A DNA stretch of 64,000 nt from Chryseolinea sp. H1M3-3 (GTDB lineage: Bacteria; Bacteroidota; Bacteroidia; Cytophagales; Cyclobacteriaceae), in assembly GCF_029360725.1 (NCBI RefSeq), contig NZ_JARKMY010000018.1, positions 124,001-188,000 of the forward strand, read 5' to 3'. Positions within the stretch are counted from its first letter, which is position 1; each line of letters starts with the position of its first letter. A model generated the notes under the pieces. That model saw nothing but the letters and a program-made list of their open reading frames with translations, was not told the DNA's origin and searched no databases. This document shows, piece by piece, positions 26,214 through 35,940 of the stretch. The position numbers and the translations under genes were made by a program.

Positions 26214-26957
26214 TCAGTTATTCACCAGCGAATTATAATACTCAAAAATTAATTTCAGATGCTCTCCCTTATGTGAGGCAAGATTATTGTCTTTGATGTA
26301 CTTCTCGATCGCTTCAGATTTATCATCAAACACCAGAACTAGTTTCTTTTTAGAAGACGGGAGCGCTATCACATGGTTGTCTTTTAACATGTAGAATTCG
26401 TTCTTCTTTATAATCTTATCATCGTGACTACCAACATTAAACTGGATGTTGTAGTCCGCTTTTTTAATATCGATGAAAGTCCTTTTAAATAATGGAAGCG
26501 TACCTTCTGTTAATACTTCAAAGAACCCGGTGTATGGAACATTTTCTTCGTTCTTGTATTCCTTCCCATTGACAAAAAACGAAGGCATTCTGGAAAGTGA
26601 ATCAATCCACACAAAACTTTTTACGTTGTTTCCCTTCAATACCTTAACACCATTTTTTCCTTTCACTTCTAATTCATCCAGGTAAATATCATAACGAGTG
26701 GGATATCCTTCAATCATCTTGTCTTTGTCATACAACAGAATGGTGGAATATTTCCAATGGGTATCGAGATAGGTATCGCCGACGACCTTCCCTTCAGGTA
26801 AAGGGATTCCGTACAACATGTCTGCCATGCCTAATCCATCCAAGTCAACCAAACGATCCAGCGTATTTGCGGCGCGAATATTTGGGGGCACAACGGCTTG
26901 TGCCAACACGTCCGATACGACAATACACAAGAGAAAAAACAGGAAGAGATTTTTCAT
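26214..26957 (-). CDS. hypothetical secreted protein
   Basis: About 247 residues when started at ATG 26957, where a signal peptide begins at once (MKNLFLFFLLCIVVSDVLAQ, cut probably after AQ). The in-frame ATG four codons upstream gives a poorer signal. No lipobox. The mature protein is beta-rich with many charged residues and ends LIFEYYNSLVNN. It looks like a Bacteroidota periplasmic protein of unknown function. It lies downstream of ald on the same strand after 115 bases. Confidence 0.65.
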   Translation of the reverse strand: MKNLFLFFLLCIVVSDVLAQAVVPPNIRAANTLDRLVDLDGLGMADMLYGIPLPEGKVVGDTYLDTHWKYSTILLYDKDKMIEGYPTRYDIYLDELEVKGKNGVKVLKGNNVKSFVWIDSLSRMPSFFVNGKEYKNEENVPYTGFFEVLTEGTLPLFKRTFIDIKKADYNIQFNVGSHDDKIIKKNEFYMLKDNHVIALPSSKKKLVLVFDDKSEAIEKYIKDNNLASHKGEHLKLIFEYYNSLVNN

Positions 26958-27072
26958 AGGAATCCACATTTATCCTATGCAAAATTTACGGCATACACCC
27001 TTGGAGATCAATCCCCCTTCTTGCGGGTATTTGAATAAACAATCATCTCTAACTTAAAAAACACATACCAGT

Positions 27073-28296
27073 CTAGATCCGCGCCGCAATTAAGAGTTCA
27101 ATGTTTTTAAACTTCAATGCAAATTTCCGCGCCACGTGTTCATTGGTAAGGCTACCCCTGAAGGTATACACGCCTTTCATGAACCACTTATGCGTAAAGA
27201 TCATAGGTTCTACCCCACCTTCTTCTGCAGCCCTTAAAATGGTTGGTGTAAAAATGTTGCTTAAAGCGTTTGCAGCAGTATGCGCTACCCGTGAAGCGAC
27301 ATTAGGAACGCAGTAATGGATAACATCATGCCTTCTGAAAACGGGTTTGCTTAATGTTGTAATCTCAGAGGTCTCCACGCAGCCGCCCTGGTCAATACTT
27401 AAATCGATGATCAGGGAATCTGGTTTCATCTGTGTTACCATCTCTTCCGTGATAACGTGGCGTGCTCTTCCTTTCTCAGCTCGTAAGGCACCGATCACAA
27501 CATCAGCTGTCTTCAACGTGTCACCTAGTGTAACCGTATCAATGGTTGATGTATAAATTTGCTGCCCTAATAGATGTTTAATGCGTCGCAGCTTATAAAG
27601 ATGATTATCAAATACCTGTACTTCGGCGCCGAGCCCGAGGGCCGCACGTGCAGCATATTCCGCCACCGTACCCGCTCCTATGATGACTACTTTCGTTGGA
27701 GGAACACCTGTGATGCCACCGAGAATAACACCTTTTCCGTTGTTGGCAGTACTCAAATATTCTGATGCGATCAACAACACCGAGCTGCCGGCTATTTCAC
27801 TCATCGCCCGGATGATGGGCATCCCTCCTACTTTATCTTCAATGAATTCGTAAGCCAATGCAATAATTTTCTTCTTTAGCATGGCTTGAAGAACTTCTGC
27901 TTTCAATTGTCCCATTTGAAGCGCTGAAATTAACGTCTGGCCTGGATGCATCAATTCGATTTCCTCCAACGTGGGCGGCTCTATTTTCAAAATGACATCA
28001 GCTTTATAAACCTCTTGCGGCGAGTAAACAATTTTTGCCCCGGCATCGCTGTATTCCTTGTCAGAGAATTTGGAGCCCAAGCCCGCTTTCGCTTCCACCC
28101 ATATTTCGTGACCGTTGTTAATCAAAATAGCAACTGCATCAGGCGTTAAACTTATTCGGTTTTCCTGGAGGGATATTTCACGCGGTAATCCAATAAAAAA
28201 AGCATGCTTGTTCTTTTTTACTTCCAGTAATTTTTCCTGGGGGTGGAGGCTGGCTTTGGCTAATGCTTCAAATCCTGTTTTCTTCTTTTCCGTCAT
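27073..28296 (-). CDS. ald: alanine dehydrogenase
   Basis: A 407-residue NAD-dependent enzyme converting alanine and NAD to pyruvate, ammonia and NADH. The N-terminal domain shows GLPREISLQENRISLTPDAV and the Rossmann loop is VVIGAGTVAEYAARAALGLGA. LIIDLSIDQGGCVETSE and the RVAHTAANALSNI C-terminal text match Ald. Compared with standard Ald it has an N-terminal extension of about 35 residues, lysine-rich, as in many Bacteroidota copies. It overlaps the tsaE 3' end by 29 bases, so co-transcription is likely. Confidence 0.92.
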   Translation of the reverse strand: MTEKKKTGFEALAKASLHPQEKLLEVKKNKHAFFIGLPREISLQENRISLTPDAVAILINNGHEIWVEAKAGLGSKFSDKEYSDAGAKIVYSPQEVYKADVILKIEPPTLEEIELMHPGQTLISALQMGQLKAEVLQAMLKKKIIALAYEFIEDKVGGMPIIRAMSEIAGSSVLLIASEYLSTANNGKGVILGGITGVPPTKVVIIGAGTVAEYAARAALGLGAEVQVFDNHLYKLRRIKHLLGQQIYTSTIDTVTLGDTLKTADVVIGALRAEKGRARHVITEEMVTQMKPDSLIIDLSIDQGGCVETSEITTLSKPVFRRHDVIHYCVPNVASRVAHTAANALSNIFTPTILRAAEEGGVEPMIFTHKWFMKGVYTFRGSLTNEHVARKFALKFKNIELLIAARI

Positions 28297-28726
28297 GGAC
28301 AGCGATGGCTATTGTTCGTTGGGTATTACTTTCAAGTTCAATTTTTACTTCCGCATAACGCGAAGGAATTAGCGATGGGATTTTTTCTGGCCATTCAATA
28401 AAACATGGGTCTCCGGAATAAAAATATTCTTCGGTTCCAATATCCATTGCTTCAACTTCATTCCTTATCCTATAAAAATCAAAATGATAAATTTTTTCTT
28501 TACTAATGGTTTGATATTCATTTACAATTGAAAATGTTGGGCTGCTCATCCCCTCCGTTACGCCTAAAATTTTGCAGACCAGCTTAATCAAAGTAGTCTT
28601 TCCCGATCCCATTTCCCCATGAAACAACCAGACACGGATATCATTTATCCTCCTGACAATCTCTTTTGCTACCAACATCATATCCGATTCCGTTACAGAT
28701 CGGAACACACCGTTATCCCGGGTCAT
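28268..28726 (-). CDS. tsaE: tRNA threonylcarbamoyladenosine biosynthesis ATPase
   Basis: A 152-residue P-loop protein of the t6A tRNA modification complex (with TsaB, TsaC, TsaD). Walker A is GEMGSGKTTL (about residues 39-48), followed by SSPTFSIVNEY and IYHFDFYRI, which are TsaE signatures; FIEWPEKI also fits. Length is normal. It starts four bases inside the porX stop (ATGA overlap) and its end overlaps ald, giving a tight three-gene set. Confidence 0.95.
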   Translation of the reverse strand: MTRDNGVFRSVTESDMMLVAKEIVRRINDIRVWLFHGEMGSGKTTLIKLVCKILGVTEGMSSPTFSIVNEYQTISKEKIYHFDFYRIRNEVEAMDIGTEEYFYSGDPCFIEWPEKIPSLIPSRYAEVKIELESNTQRTIAIAVHDGKEENRI

Positions 28727-30282
28727 GACACGTTTTTCGAATTTAAGAAAATAATAGGAATGATTATTTCTTCCATACTTACGCCGCCATGCTGAAACGT
28801 ATCTTTGTAAAAATTCACATAATAATTATAATTATTAGGGTACGCGAAAAACTGGTCTTCGATAGCAAAAACATAACTTGAAGAAACATTCAACTTGGGG
28901 AGGAATAATCTTTCAGGTTTCTGCACCGTCATCACTTTATCACCCTCGTACCCCAGGTTCTTTCCTTGTTTATACCGCAGATTTGAATTTACTGACCGGT
29001 CGCCGATAATTTTAAAAGGCCGTTTAACGCGAATGGTACCATGGTCTGTCGTGATAACAACTCTAACATCTTTTTCTGCTATCTTTTTCAAAATGTCTAT
29101 GAGAGGGGAATGTAAAAACCATGACTTAGTGATGGAGCGATAAGCTGACTCATCAGGAGCTAATTCTCTAACCATGGCCATGTCAGTGCGCGCATGCGAA
29201 AGCATATCCACAAAGTTGTAAACAATCACATTCAAATCGTTTTGAAAAAGATTATTTACCGTATCAACCAAGTTTCGACCCTCCTCTAAATTCTTAATTT
29301 TATGATACGACATTTTGATGTTCAGATTATTTCTTCGAAGCTGCTTTGCCAGGAATTCATCTTCAAAATTATTTTTCCCTTCATCTTCATCTTCGCCAAC
29401 CCAGAGCGCTGGATTAGTCTTAGCCATCTCGGAGGGGAGTTGTCCGGAGAAGATTGCATTGCGGGCATACGCGGTAGTGGTCGGAAGAATTGAATAATAC
29501 GTTTCTTCTTTTTCAACATTGAAATAGGCCGCGAGTTCTGGTTCTATCACCTTCCACTGATCATATCGCAGATTATCAATCAATATGACGAACACAGGCT
29601 TTTTACCCAGCTCAGGAAAAATTTTCCGCTTCATTATCTGGTGAGATAACAGAGGTTTGTCCGATTTAGGATCATTTAGCCATGAATCATAATTACGAAT
29701 AATGAACTTGGCAAAGCTTGCATTCGCTTCCGTCTTCTGCATGTCCAATACATCGCCCATCTCCTGGTTATCCGCCTGATCGATCTGGAGTTCCCAGAAA
29801 ACAAGTTTTTTGTAAATATCGGCCCACTGTTCATGGTTCATCACGTCTTGAAAGGCCATGCTGATTCTTCTGAATTCCTGCTGGTAATTGAGATTGGTCT
29901 TCTCAATAACAAGCCTTTTGTTGTCCAATATTTTTTTGACCGAAAGTAAAATCTGACTGGGGTTTAATGGCTTAATGAGATAGTCAGCGATTTTTGAACC
30001 GATCGCTTCTTCCATGATGTGCTCTTCCTCGTTTTTGGTAATCATTACCACGGGAAGGTTAGGCTTATTGTTTTTTATCTGGGTTAAGGCTTCCAATCCT
30101 GACATGCCTGGCATATTTTCGTCTAAGAAAACCACGTCGTAATGTCTCTCATCACTCTTCTCAACAGCTTCGGTCCCATTGTTGACGGGGGTTATATCAT
30201 AACCTCTTTGTTCAAGGAAAATAATATGCGGCTTAAGTAAATCAATCTCGTCGTCGGCCCACAAAATGCTATATCTTTGCAT
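28723..30282 (-). CDS. porX: PorX-type response regulator with PglZ domain
   Basis: About 519 residues from ATG 30282, which directly precedes the receiver domain (WADDEIDLLKP). The phospho-acceptor Asp is in VVFLDENMPG and TKNEEEHIMEEAIG and ADYLIKP complete the receiver. A helical linker follows, then a PglZ alkaline-phosphatase-like domain with metal and nucleophile residues in ILIDNLRYDQW, LPTTTAYARNAIFSG, FVDMLSHARTD, TTDHGTIR and HGGVSMEE. PorX controls the type IX secretion system and gliding genes with PorY and SigP, and its PglZ domain has phosphodiesterase activity in studied species. The start at 30309 adds a poor N-terminus. Confidence 0.93.
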   Translation of the reverse strand: MQRYSILWADDEIDLLKPHIIFLEQRGYDITPVNNGTEAVEKSDERHYDVVFLDENMPGMSGLEALTQIKNNKPNLPVVMITKNEEEHIMEEAIGSKIADYLIKPLNPSQILLSVKKILDNKRLVIEKTNLNYQQEFRRISMAFQDVMNHEQWADIYKKLVFWELQIDQADNQEMGDVLDMQKTEANASFAKFIIRNYDSWLNDPKSDKPLLSHQIMKRKIFPELGKKPVFVILIDNLRYDQWKVIEPELAAYFNVEKEETYYSILPTTTAYARNAIFSGQLPSEMAKTNPALWVGEDEDEGKNNFEDEFLAKQLRRNNLNIKMSYHKIKNLEEGRNLVDTVNNLFQNDLNVIVYNFVDMLSHARTDMAMVRELAPDESAYRSITKSWFLHSPLIDILKKIAEKDVRVVITTDHGTIRVKRPFKIIGDRSVNSNLRYKQGKNLGYEGDKVMTVQKPERLFLPKLNVSSSYVFAIEDQFFAYPNNYNYYVNFYKDTFQHGGVSMEEIIIPIIFLNSKNVS

Positions 30283-30352
30283 AACTAAAATTTTTACGAA
30301 TTTAACCATTAATCTCGATCCTTGGTTGTAATCCGGATGAGGAAGACTGCGG

Positions 30353-31588
30353 ATGATTAAAAAGAAGCTAATTAATGATCCTGTTTACGGATTTATTACC
30401 ATCCCGAGTGAGCTTATCTACGAGATCATCTCCCATCGTTTCTTTCAGCGCCTTCGGCACATTAAACAACTCGGATTAACCCATTATGTTTACCCTGGCG
30501 CCCTGCACACCCGCTTTCAGCATGCTTTGGGTGCCATGCATTTGATGGGGAAAGTACTGGATCAGCTACGCTTAAAGGGCGTGGAAATTTCTCATCAGGA
30601 ATATGAGGCTTCCCAAATTTCAATCCTACTCCACGATATTGGGCATGGACCGTTCTCACATACCTTAGAGCATGTACTGCTGTCTGGCATAAAACACGAA
30701 AGTTTGTCATATTTATTTATCGATAAGCTCAATGAAGAAACGAAGGGTGCATTAAATCTCACGCTCCAGATTTTTCGAGACAGCTATCCACGGAAATTTT
30801 TTCATCAGCTTATTTCAAGTCAATTGGATATCGATCGGCTCGATTATCTAAAAAGGGATTGTTTTTTTACTGGTGTGCAGGAAGGTACCATTGGCGTGGA
30901 TAGAATTCTTGCTATGCTCAATGTGCATCAGGATCAGCTCGTGGTGGAAGAAAAAGGAATTTATAGCATCGAGAATTTCCTGAATGCGCGAAGGCTGATG
31001 TATTGGCAGGTTTATTTGCATAAAACATCGGTAAGTGCGGAACGGATGTTGGTTAATGTCATCCGCCGAGCACAAGCACTTGTGCGTGCAGACGAAACGT
31101 TGCCAGCAAGTGATGCCTTACACGTATTTCTAAAAAACAAATTGACGCTAACGAGCTTTAAGGAAAATGAAGATCTTCTTTCACGTTTTGGTGAATTGGA
31201 TGATAATGATATTTGGGGTTCACTGAAATGCTGGCAAAACAACAGCGATAATATTTTGTCGTTATTATCACGCATGCTTCTTGAACGAAGACTCTTCAAA
31301 GTTCGGCTCAGCATAGAACCGATTAGGAGAAATGAGGTTGCGAATATACAGGCCTCCATCATGAAAACATATAATACCCTCAGATCAGAAACTCCCTACC
31401 TATTCTCGCATGGCATAGTATCCAATGAGGCATATGCCGAAGGTCATCAGATAAACATTTTAATGAGAAACGGGGAGTTGCTTGACATCGCGCAAGCTTC
31501 CGATTTACCAAACATAAAGGCCATCAGCAAAATCGTTAAAAAAAACTATCTGTGCTGGCCTAAAAATGTATCTTTGCTGAATTCGTAA
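30353..31588 (+). CDS. HD-domain phosphohydrolase
   Basis: A 411-residue protein with an N-terminal HD domain: TRFQHALGAMHLMG, then LLHDIGHGPFSHTLEH, giving the H...HD...D metal-binding set, and SSQLDIDRLDYLKRD as in YwfO/SAMHD1-like dNTP triphosphohydrolases. Hydrolysis of dNTPs or a related nucleotide is likely; the substrate is unproven. It is divergent from porX and upstream of lpxD by 71 bases, an arrangement that recurs in this phylum as far as I recall. Confidence 0.85.
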   Translation: MIKKKLINDPVYGFITIPSELIYEIISHRFFQRLRHIKQLGLTHYVYPGALHTRFQHALGAMHLMGKVLDQLRLKGVEISHQEYEASQISILLHDIGHGPFSHTLEHVLLSGIKHESLSYLFIDKLNEETKGALNLTLQIFRDSYPRKFFHQLISSQLDIDRLDYLKRDCFFTGVQEGTIGVDRILAMLNVHQDQLVVEEKGIYSIENFLNARRLMYWQVYLHKTSVSAERMLVNVIRRAQALVRADETLPASDALHVFLKNKLTLTSFKENEDLLSRFGELDDNDIWGSLKCWQNNSDNILSLLSRMLLERRLFKVRLSIEPIRRNEVANIQASIMKTYNTLRSETPYLFSHGIVSNEAYAEGHQINILMRNGELLDIAQASDLPNIKAISKIVKKNYLCWPKNVSLLNS

Positions 31589-31636
31589 TCCTGTTATCTG
31601 ATATTATATTTTGATAATTGGTGAAGGAGATAACAC

Positions 31637-31644
31637 TATCTTTG
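31637..31644 (+). promoter_or_regulatory. possible -7 element of lpxD
   Basis: TATCTTTG fits TAnnTTTG exactly and ends 16 bases before the ATG at 31660. The -33 match is poor (TTG at 16-base or TTTTG at 23-base spacing). It lies inside the longer reading frame that starts at a TTG at 31618, supporting 31660 as the start. Confidence 0.45.
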
Positions 31645-31659
31645 AAAAAACCACTGAGT

Positions 31660-32721
31660 ATGGAATTTAGCGTCAATCAAATAGCCATGATGTTGGGCGG
31701 AGAGGTAAAAGGAAACGGCAACGAAAAAATTAAAATGCTCGCCAAAATTCAGGACGCCAAACAAGGACAAATTGCCTTTCTTTCAAATCCAAAATACGAA
31801 CAATACATCTATACAACACAAGCGACAGCCGTGATTGTAAAAAAAGATTTTATCGCGAGGAAAGAAATAAATGCAACGCTGATTTTAGTGGATGATCCAT
31901 ACATCAGCTTTACACGGCTGCTGGAAGAATATCATAAACTAGTCAGCTTTCAAAAGACTGGTATTGAGCAACCGAGCTTCATTGATAATACCGCTTCCAC
32001 GGGAAAAGATATTTACAGAGGTGCGTTCTCGTACATTGGCAGTAATGCCCGTATTGGTGACAATGTTAAAATATATCCGCATACCTATGTTGGCGACAAC
32101 GTGGTGATCGGCAACAACACTATTCTCCATCCTGGCGTTAAGATTTATGCAGGTACAAAAATTGGCAACAACTGCGTGATCCACTCAGGCGCAGTGATTG
32201 GAAGCGATGGATTTGGTTTTGCGCCTCAGGAAGACGGATCATATAAAACCATTCCGCAGCTTGGTAATGTAACCATTGAAGACAATGTTGCGATCGGCGG
32301 AAATACCGTCATTGATTGTGCTACGTTGTTTGGTGATTCGACTATTATTCGGCAAGGCGTAAAACTTGACAATCTTATACAGGTTGCGCACAATGTTGAA
32401 ATCGGAAAAAATACGGTCATTGCTGCTCAATCTGGTATTTCAGGTTCGACAAAGATTGGAGAAAACTGTCTGATGGCTGGCCAGGTAGGAATTGCAGGTC
32501 ACATTACGATCGCTAACAATACGCACCTGGGTGCGCAGAGTGGAGTTTCAAAATCAATTAAAGAAGAAGGTCTCCGCCTAATGGGATATCCGGCATTTGA
32601 ATTCGGATCCTATTTTAAATCTTATGCTGTATTCAAAAAGTTACCCGACATTAATCATCGTCTGCGAGAACTAGAAGATAAAATGCAAACATCGCGAAAT
32701 GGCTCCGGATCAACGGAGTAA
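31660..32721 (+). CDS. lpxD: UDP-3-O-acylglucosamine N-acyltransferase
   Basis: About 353 residues. It transfers a second hydroxyacyl chain to UDP-3-O-acyl-GlcN in lipid A synthesis. The N-terminal uridine-binding domain (MEFSVNQIAMMLGGEVKGN) is followed by a left-handed beta-helix of hexapeptide repeats (about residues 100-310), with catalytic histidine region NLIQVAHNVEIG. A C-terminal helix follows. The ATG at 31660 gives the conserved N-terminus; the upstream TTG does not. Confidence 0.94.
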   Translation: MEFSVNQIAMMLGGEVKGNGNEKIKMLAKIQDAKQGQIAFLSNPKYEQYIYTTQATAVIVKKDFIARKEINATLILVDDPYISFTRLLEEYHKLVSFQKTGIEQPSFIDNTASTGKDIYRGAFSYIGSNARIGDNVKIYPHTYVGDNVVIGNNTILHPGVKIYAGTKIGNNCVIHSGAVIGSDGFGFAPQEDGSYKTIPQLGNVTIEDNVAIGGNTVIDCATLFGDSTIIRQGVKLDNLIQVAHNVEIGKNTVIAAQSGISGSTKIGENCLMAGQVGIAGHITIANNTHLGAQSGVSKSIKEEGLRLMGYPAFEFGSYFKSYAVFKKLPDINHRLRELEDKMQTSRNGSGSTE

Positions 32722-32743
32722 ATCCCACTCTGACGTCACAAAA

Positions 32744-32775
32744 TTGGATAATACAAGGATTTGAGCGTAAATTTG
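32744..32775 (+). promoter_or_regulatory. possible promoter of lpxC-fabZ
   Basis: TTG (32744-32746), 21 bases, then TAAATTTG (32768-32775), a perfect -7 consensus. The leader would be about 12 nt to ATG 32792, giving lpxC-fabZ transcription independent of lpxD. Confidence 0.45.
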
Positions 32776-32791
32776 CGCACTTTGCAATTCC

Positions 32792-34189
32792 ATGCTCAAT
32801 ATTAAACAGCAAACAATTCAGAAATCAGTTACCCTTTCGGGTGTCGGACTTCATACAGGGGTACAAACAAATATGACTTTTGTACCTGCCAAACCCAATC
32901 ATGGTATTAAATTTCAACGCATTGATGTTCCGGGATCTCCCATCATCGACGCTGATTGTGATAATGTGGTCGACGTTTCACGCGGTACTACCATTGAACA
33001 AAGTGGCGCCCGGGTAAGTACAATAGAACATACACTTGCGGCCTTAACGGGACTTGAAATTGATAACGTGCTCATTCAGCTCGATGGTCCGGAATGTCCA
33101 ATTATGGATGGCAGTTCGATCGAATTCGTTGGTACATTAAAAGCGGCGGGTACCGAAGAGCAAAATGCATTACGTGATTTCTTTGAAGTTCAGGAACCGC
33201 TGTTTTATCGTGAAGCGGCCCGTAACGTTGAGATCGCGGCGCTTCCGCTAGATGACTACAGGGTAACGGTAATGATTGATTACAATTCTCCGGTACTCGG
33301 CAGTCAGCACGCATCGATCACTGACATTCGCCAATTTGAAAAAGAGATCGCCTCATGCAGGACGTTTTGTTTCCTTCATGAGTTAGAGATGTTATATAAA
33401 AACAATCTTATCCGGGGTGGAGATTTGAACAACGCCATCGTAATTGTTGATCGGGTTGTACAAGAAAATGAGTTAGACAACATTGCTAAAATGCTTGGCA
33501 AACCAAAAGTCGCTATCAAGCAGGAAGGCATTTTAAATAACATAGAATTACGTTACAAGAATGAACCTGCCCGTCATAAGCTCTTGGATATTGTAGGGGA
33601 TCTTACGCTGGCAGGGAGACCATTAAAAGCACAGGTGCTTGCTGCTCGTCCCGGCCATGCTGCTAACGTAGCGTTCGCAAAGAAGCTGAAGAAGGCTATG
33701 CAGGAATCGGATAAGAAAGGGAAACCCAAATATAATCCGAGCTTGCCGCCAGTGATGGATATTAACAAAGTAGCAGCGACGCTACCACACCGTTATCCAT
33801 TCTTGTTGATAGATAAAATCATTTATCTCGATAACGAAAGTGTTGCGGGCGTAAAAAATGTTACGGCGAATGAGTACTTCTTTCAAGGACACTTTCCCGG
33901 AAATCCTGTTATGCCAGGTGTACTTCAAATTGAAGCCATGGCTCAAATAGGCGGCATCTTGGTTTTGCATACTGTTCCTGATCCTGAAAACTATTGGACT
34001 TATTTTTTAGGCATTGAAAATTTCAGATTTAGAAAAATGGTACTTCCTGGTGATACCCTGGTCATTCAGTGCGATCTTCTTGCTCCTATTAAAAGAGGAA
34101 TAGCTAAAATGACGGGCCGAGCATACGTCGGCAATACGCTTGTATGCGAAGGTACCATGACCGCCAGCATAGTTCGAAAAGATTCATGA
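32792..34189 (+). CDS. lpxC/fabZ: bifunctional LpxC deacetylase / FabZ dehydratase
   Basis: A 465-residue fusion. The first ~305 residues are LpxC, the zinc-dependent deacetylase committing to lipid A, with IEHTLAALTGLEIDNV (zinc His) and HKLLDIVGDLTLAG (zinc His and Asp). The last ~155 residues are FabZ, the 3-hydroxyacyl-ACP dehydratase, with LPHRYPFLLIDKI and catalytic HFPGNPVMPGVLQIEAMAQ. The fusion is characteristic of Bacteroidota and links lipid A and fatty acid synthesis from the shared 3-hydroxyacyl-ACP. The stop overlaps lpxA by four bases. Confidence 0.96.
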   Translation: MLNIKQQTIQKSVTLSGVGLHTGVQTNMTFVPAKPNHGIKFQRIDVPGSPIIDADCDNVVDVSRGTTIEQSGARVSTIEHTLAALTGLEIDNVLIQLDGPECPIMDGSSIEFVGTLKAAGTEEQNALRDFFEVQEPLFYREAARNVEIAALPLDDYRVTVMIDYNSPVLGSQHASITDIRQFEKEIASCRTFCFLHELEMLYKNNLIRGGDLNNAIVIVDRVVQENELDNIAKMLGKPKVAIKQEGILNNIELRYKNEPARHKLLDIVGDLTLAGRPLKAQVLAARPGHAANVAFAKKLKKAMQESDKKGKPKYNPSLPPVMDINKVAATLPHRYPFLLIDKIIYLDNESVAGVKNVTANEYFFQGHFPGNPVMPGVLQIEAMAQIGGILVLHTVPDPENYWTYFLGIENFRFRKMVLPGDTLVIQCDLLAPIKRGIAKMTGRAYVGNTLVCEGTMTASIVRKDS

Positions 34190-34974
34190 GTAGATTTCCC
34201 AACGCTAACGTACACCCTGAAGCTCAAATCGGTAACAATGTTATCATAGAGCCCTTCGCTACTGTTCAAAAAGATGTCGTCATTGAAGATGGATGCTGGA
34301 TAGGACCAAACGCAATTATTTGGGACGGCTCAAGACTAGGTAAAAATGTGAAGGTATTTCCTGGTGCTTCTGTTTCATCTATACCTCAAGACCTGAAATT
34401 CGCAGGCGAAAAAACGCAGACTGTCATTGGCGATAATACTGTTATTCGGGAAGCTGTCACCATAAGCCGCGGAACTACTGATAAATTTCAAACCGTAATC
34501 GGAAAGAATTGCTTATTGATGGCGTATGTCCATGTTGCACACGATTGTATTGTAGGTAATAATTGTATTCTTGTAAACACAGTACAAGTCGCCGGGCATG
34601 TTACTATCGATGATTGGGCCATTATCGGTGGGGCTAGTGCATTGCATCAGTTCGTGAAAGTTGGCGCACATGTTATGTTATCGGGGGGATCTCTCGTACG
34701 GAAAGATGTACCTCCATATACAAAAGCAGCGCGCGAGCCACTTACTTATGCGGGTATTAACACCGTTGGACTAAGACGACGCGGATTTCCGTCAGAGAAG
34801 ATCAATGAAATTCAGGAAATCTACAGGTACATTTTTCTAAAGGGTTTGAATAATTCAAAAGCGCTCGACATTGTCGAAAAAGAAGTGCCTGCCAGCCCCG
34901 AAAAAGATTATATTGTTGACTTCATTAGGACCTCCGAGCGAGGTATAATGAAAGGTTACGGTGGAAATGATTGA
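34186..34974 (+). CDS. lpxA: acyl-ACP--UDP-N-acetylglucosamine O-acyltransferase
   Basis: About 262 residues. It performs the first step of lipid A synthesis. The left-handed beta-helix fills the first ~190 residues, with the catalytic histidine region LLMAYVHVAHDCIVGNN, and the C-terminal helices contain GLRRRGFP, a LpxA signature. The ATG at 34186 overlaps the lpxC-fabZ stop (ATGA) and gives the family N-terminus (MSRFPNANVHPEAQIGNNV). The upstream extension to 34144 lies inside fabZ. Confidence 0.95.
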   Translation: MSRFPNANVHPEAQIGNNVIIEPFATVQKDVVIEDGCWIGPNAIIWDGSRLGKNVKVFPGASVSSIPQDLKFAGEKTQTVIGDNTVIREAVTISRGTTDKFQTVIGKNCLLMAYVHVAHDCIVGNNCILVNTVQVAGHVTIDDWAIIGGASALHQFVKVGAHVMLSGGSLVRKDVPPYTKAAREPLTYAGINTVGLRRRGFPSEKINEIQEIYRYIFLKGLNNSKALDIVEKEVPASPEKDYIVDFIRTSERGIMKGYGGND

Positions 34975-35060
34975 AGCTGACTGTACCAATAATATTGACG
35001 ATTTCTTGTTTAACAGTTTAATTTTTAATTCCGATTAACAGCTAAAGATTAACGGAATAC

Positions 35061-35711
35061 ATGACCTCCTCCGAGAAAAGTTCTGTCGGGAATATTGAAA
35101 TTATCGTAAAAGATCTCGGTAAAAGATTCAATCGTGAATGGATTTTCCGGAATCTGAATTACAAATTTGAGCCTGCTAACGTTTATGCCATTACAGGCCC
35201 CAATGGCTCAGGCAAATCAACCTTACTGCAAGTTCTTTGGGGACAGTTACCTCAGTCAAAAGGAGAATTAAAATACAAGAATGCGTCTCATGAAATTCCT
35301 GTTGAAGAGATATACAGACACCTTGCCATTGCCACACCATATCTCGATTTGATTGAAGAATTTACGTTACTAGAACATCTTCGCTTCCATTTTAAAATGA
35401 AGCGCAGTCGGAACAACATGGATGAACATGAGATTCTTGACAAAATGCAACTGACTAAAGCCAGAGATAAACACATTGCAAACTTTTCTTCTGGTATGAA
35501 GCAACGTGTAAAACTCGCCCTCGCTTTTTTTACTCAGGCCGACCTTATTTTTTTGGATGAACCTACAACTAACCTGGATTCGAACGCAGCCTCCTGGTAC
35601 CATGAACAGTTAAAGGGTTTACCTCTGCAATGCACTATTTTTATCGCTTCCAATCAAGCCAGCGAATATCCGCAGAATGCCAAAATCCTAAACATTCTCG
35701 ATCTTAAATGA
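35061..35711 (+). CDS. ABC transporter ATP-binding protein without adjacent permease
   Basis: A 216-residue ATPase with Walker A GPNGSGKST, signature FSSGMKQRVKLA and Walker B LIFLDEPTTNLD. The size resembles CcmA-like subunits. No permease gene is adjacent, so its partner is encoded elsewhere. It lies 86 bases after lpxA on the same strand; its presence at the end of the lpx cluster is, as I recall, common in the phylum, which suggests an envelope or lipid role, but this is inference. Confidence 0.85.
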   Translation: MTSSEKSSVGNIEIIVKDLGKRFNREWIFRNLNYKFEPANVYAITGPNGSGKSTLLQVLWGQLPQSKGELKYKNASHEIPVEEIYRHLAIATPYLDLIEEFTLLEHLRFHFKMKRSRNNMDEHEILDKMQLTKARDKHIANFSSGMKQRVKLALAFFTQADLIFLDEPTTNLDSNAASWYHEQLKGLPLQCTIFIASNQASEYPQNAKILNILDLK

Positions 35712-35940
35712 TGCCCCCTTTCGTGAAAACCATGCTTATAGTACCAACCTTCGGGTAGCTTATCTGGGGTTAAAAATCTTGAATTCTCGATAAAGCGTCT
35801 TATTCCAAGTTATAACTGCAGGTTACAAGATCACCCGACAATAGATTAAGCTGTAAGGTTAAAAGGCAGCAGTGTGCCTCGGAACTAACTTTTGATTTCA
35901 TCATTTTTACACGGATATTAGCGATACTAAAATCATAACC

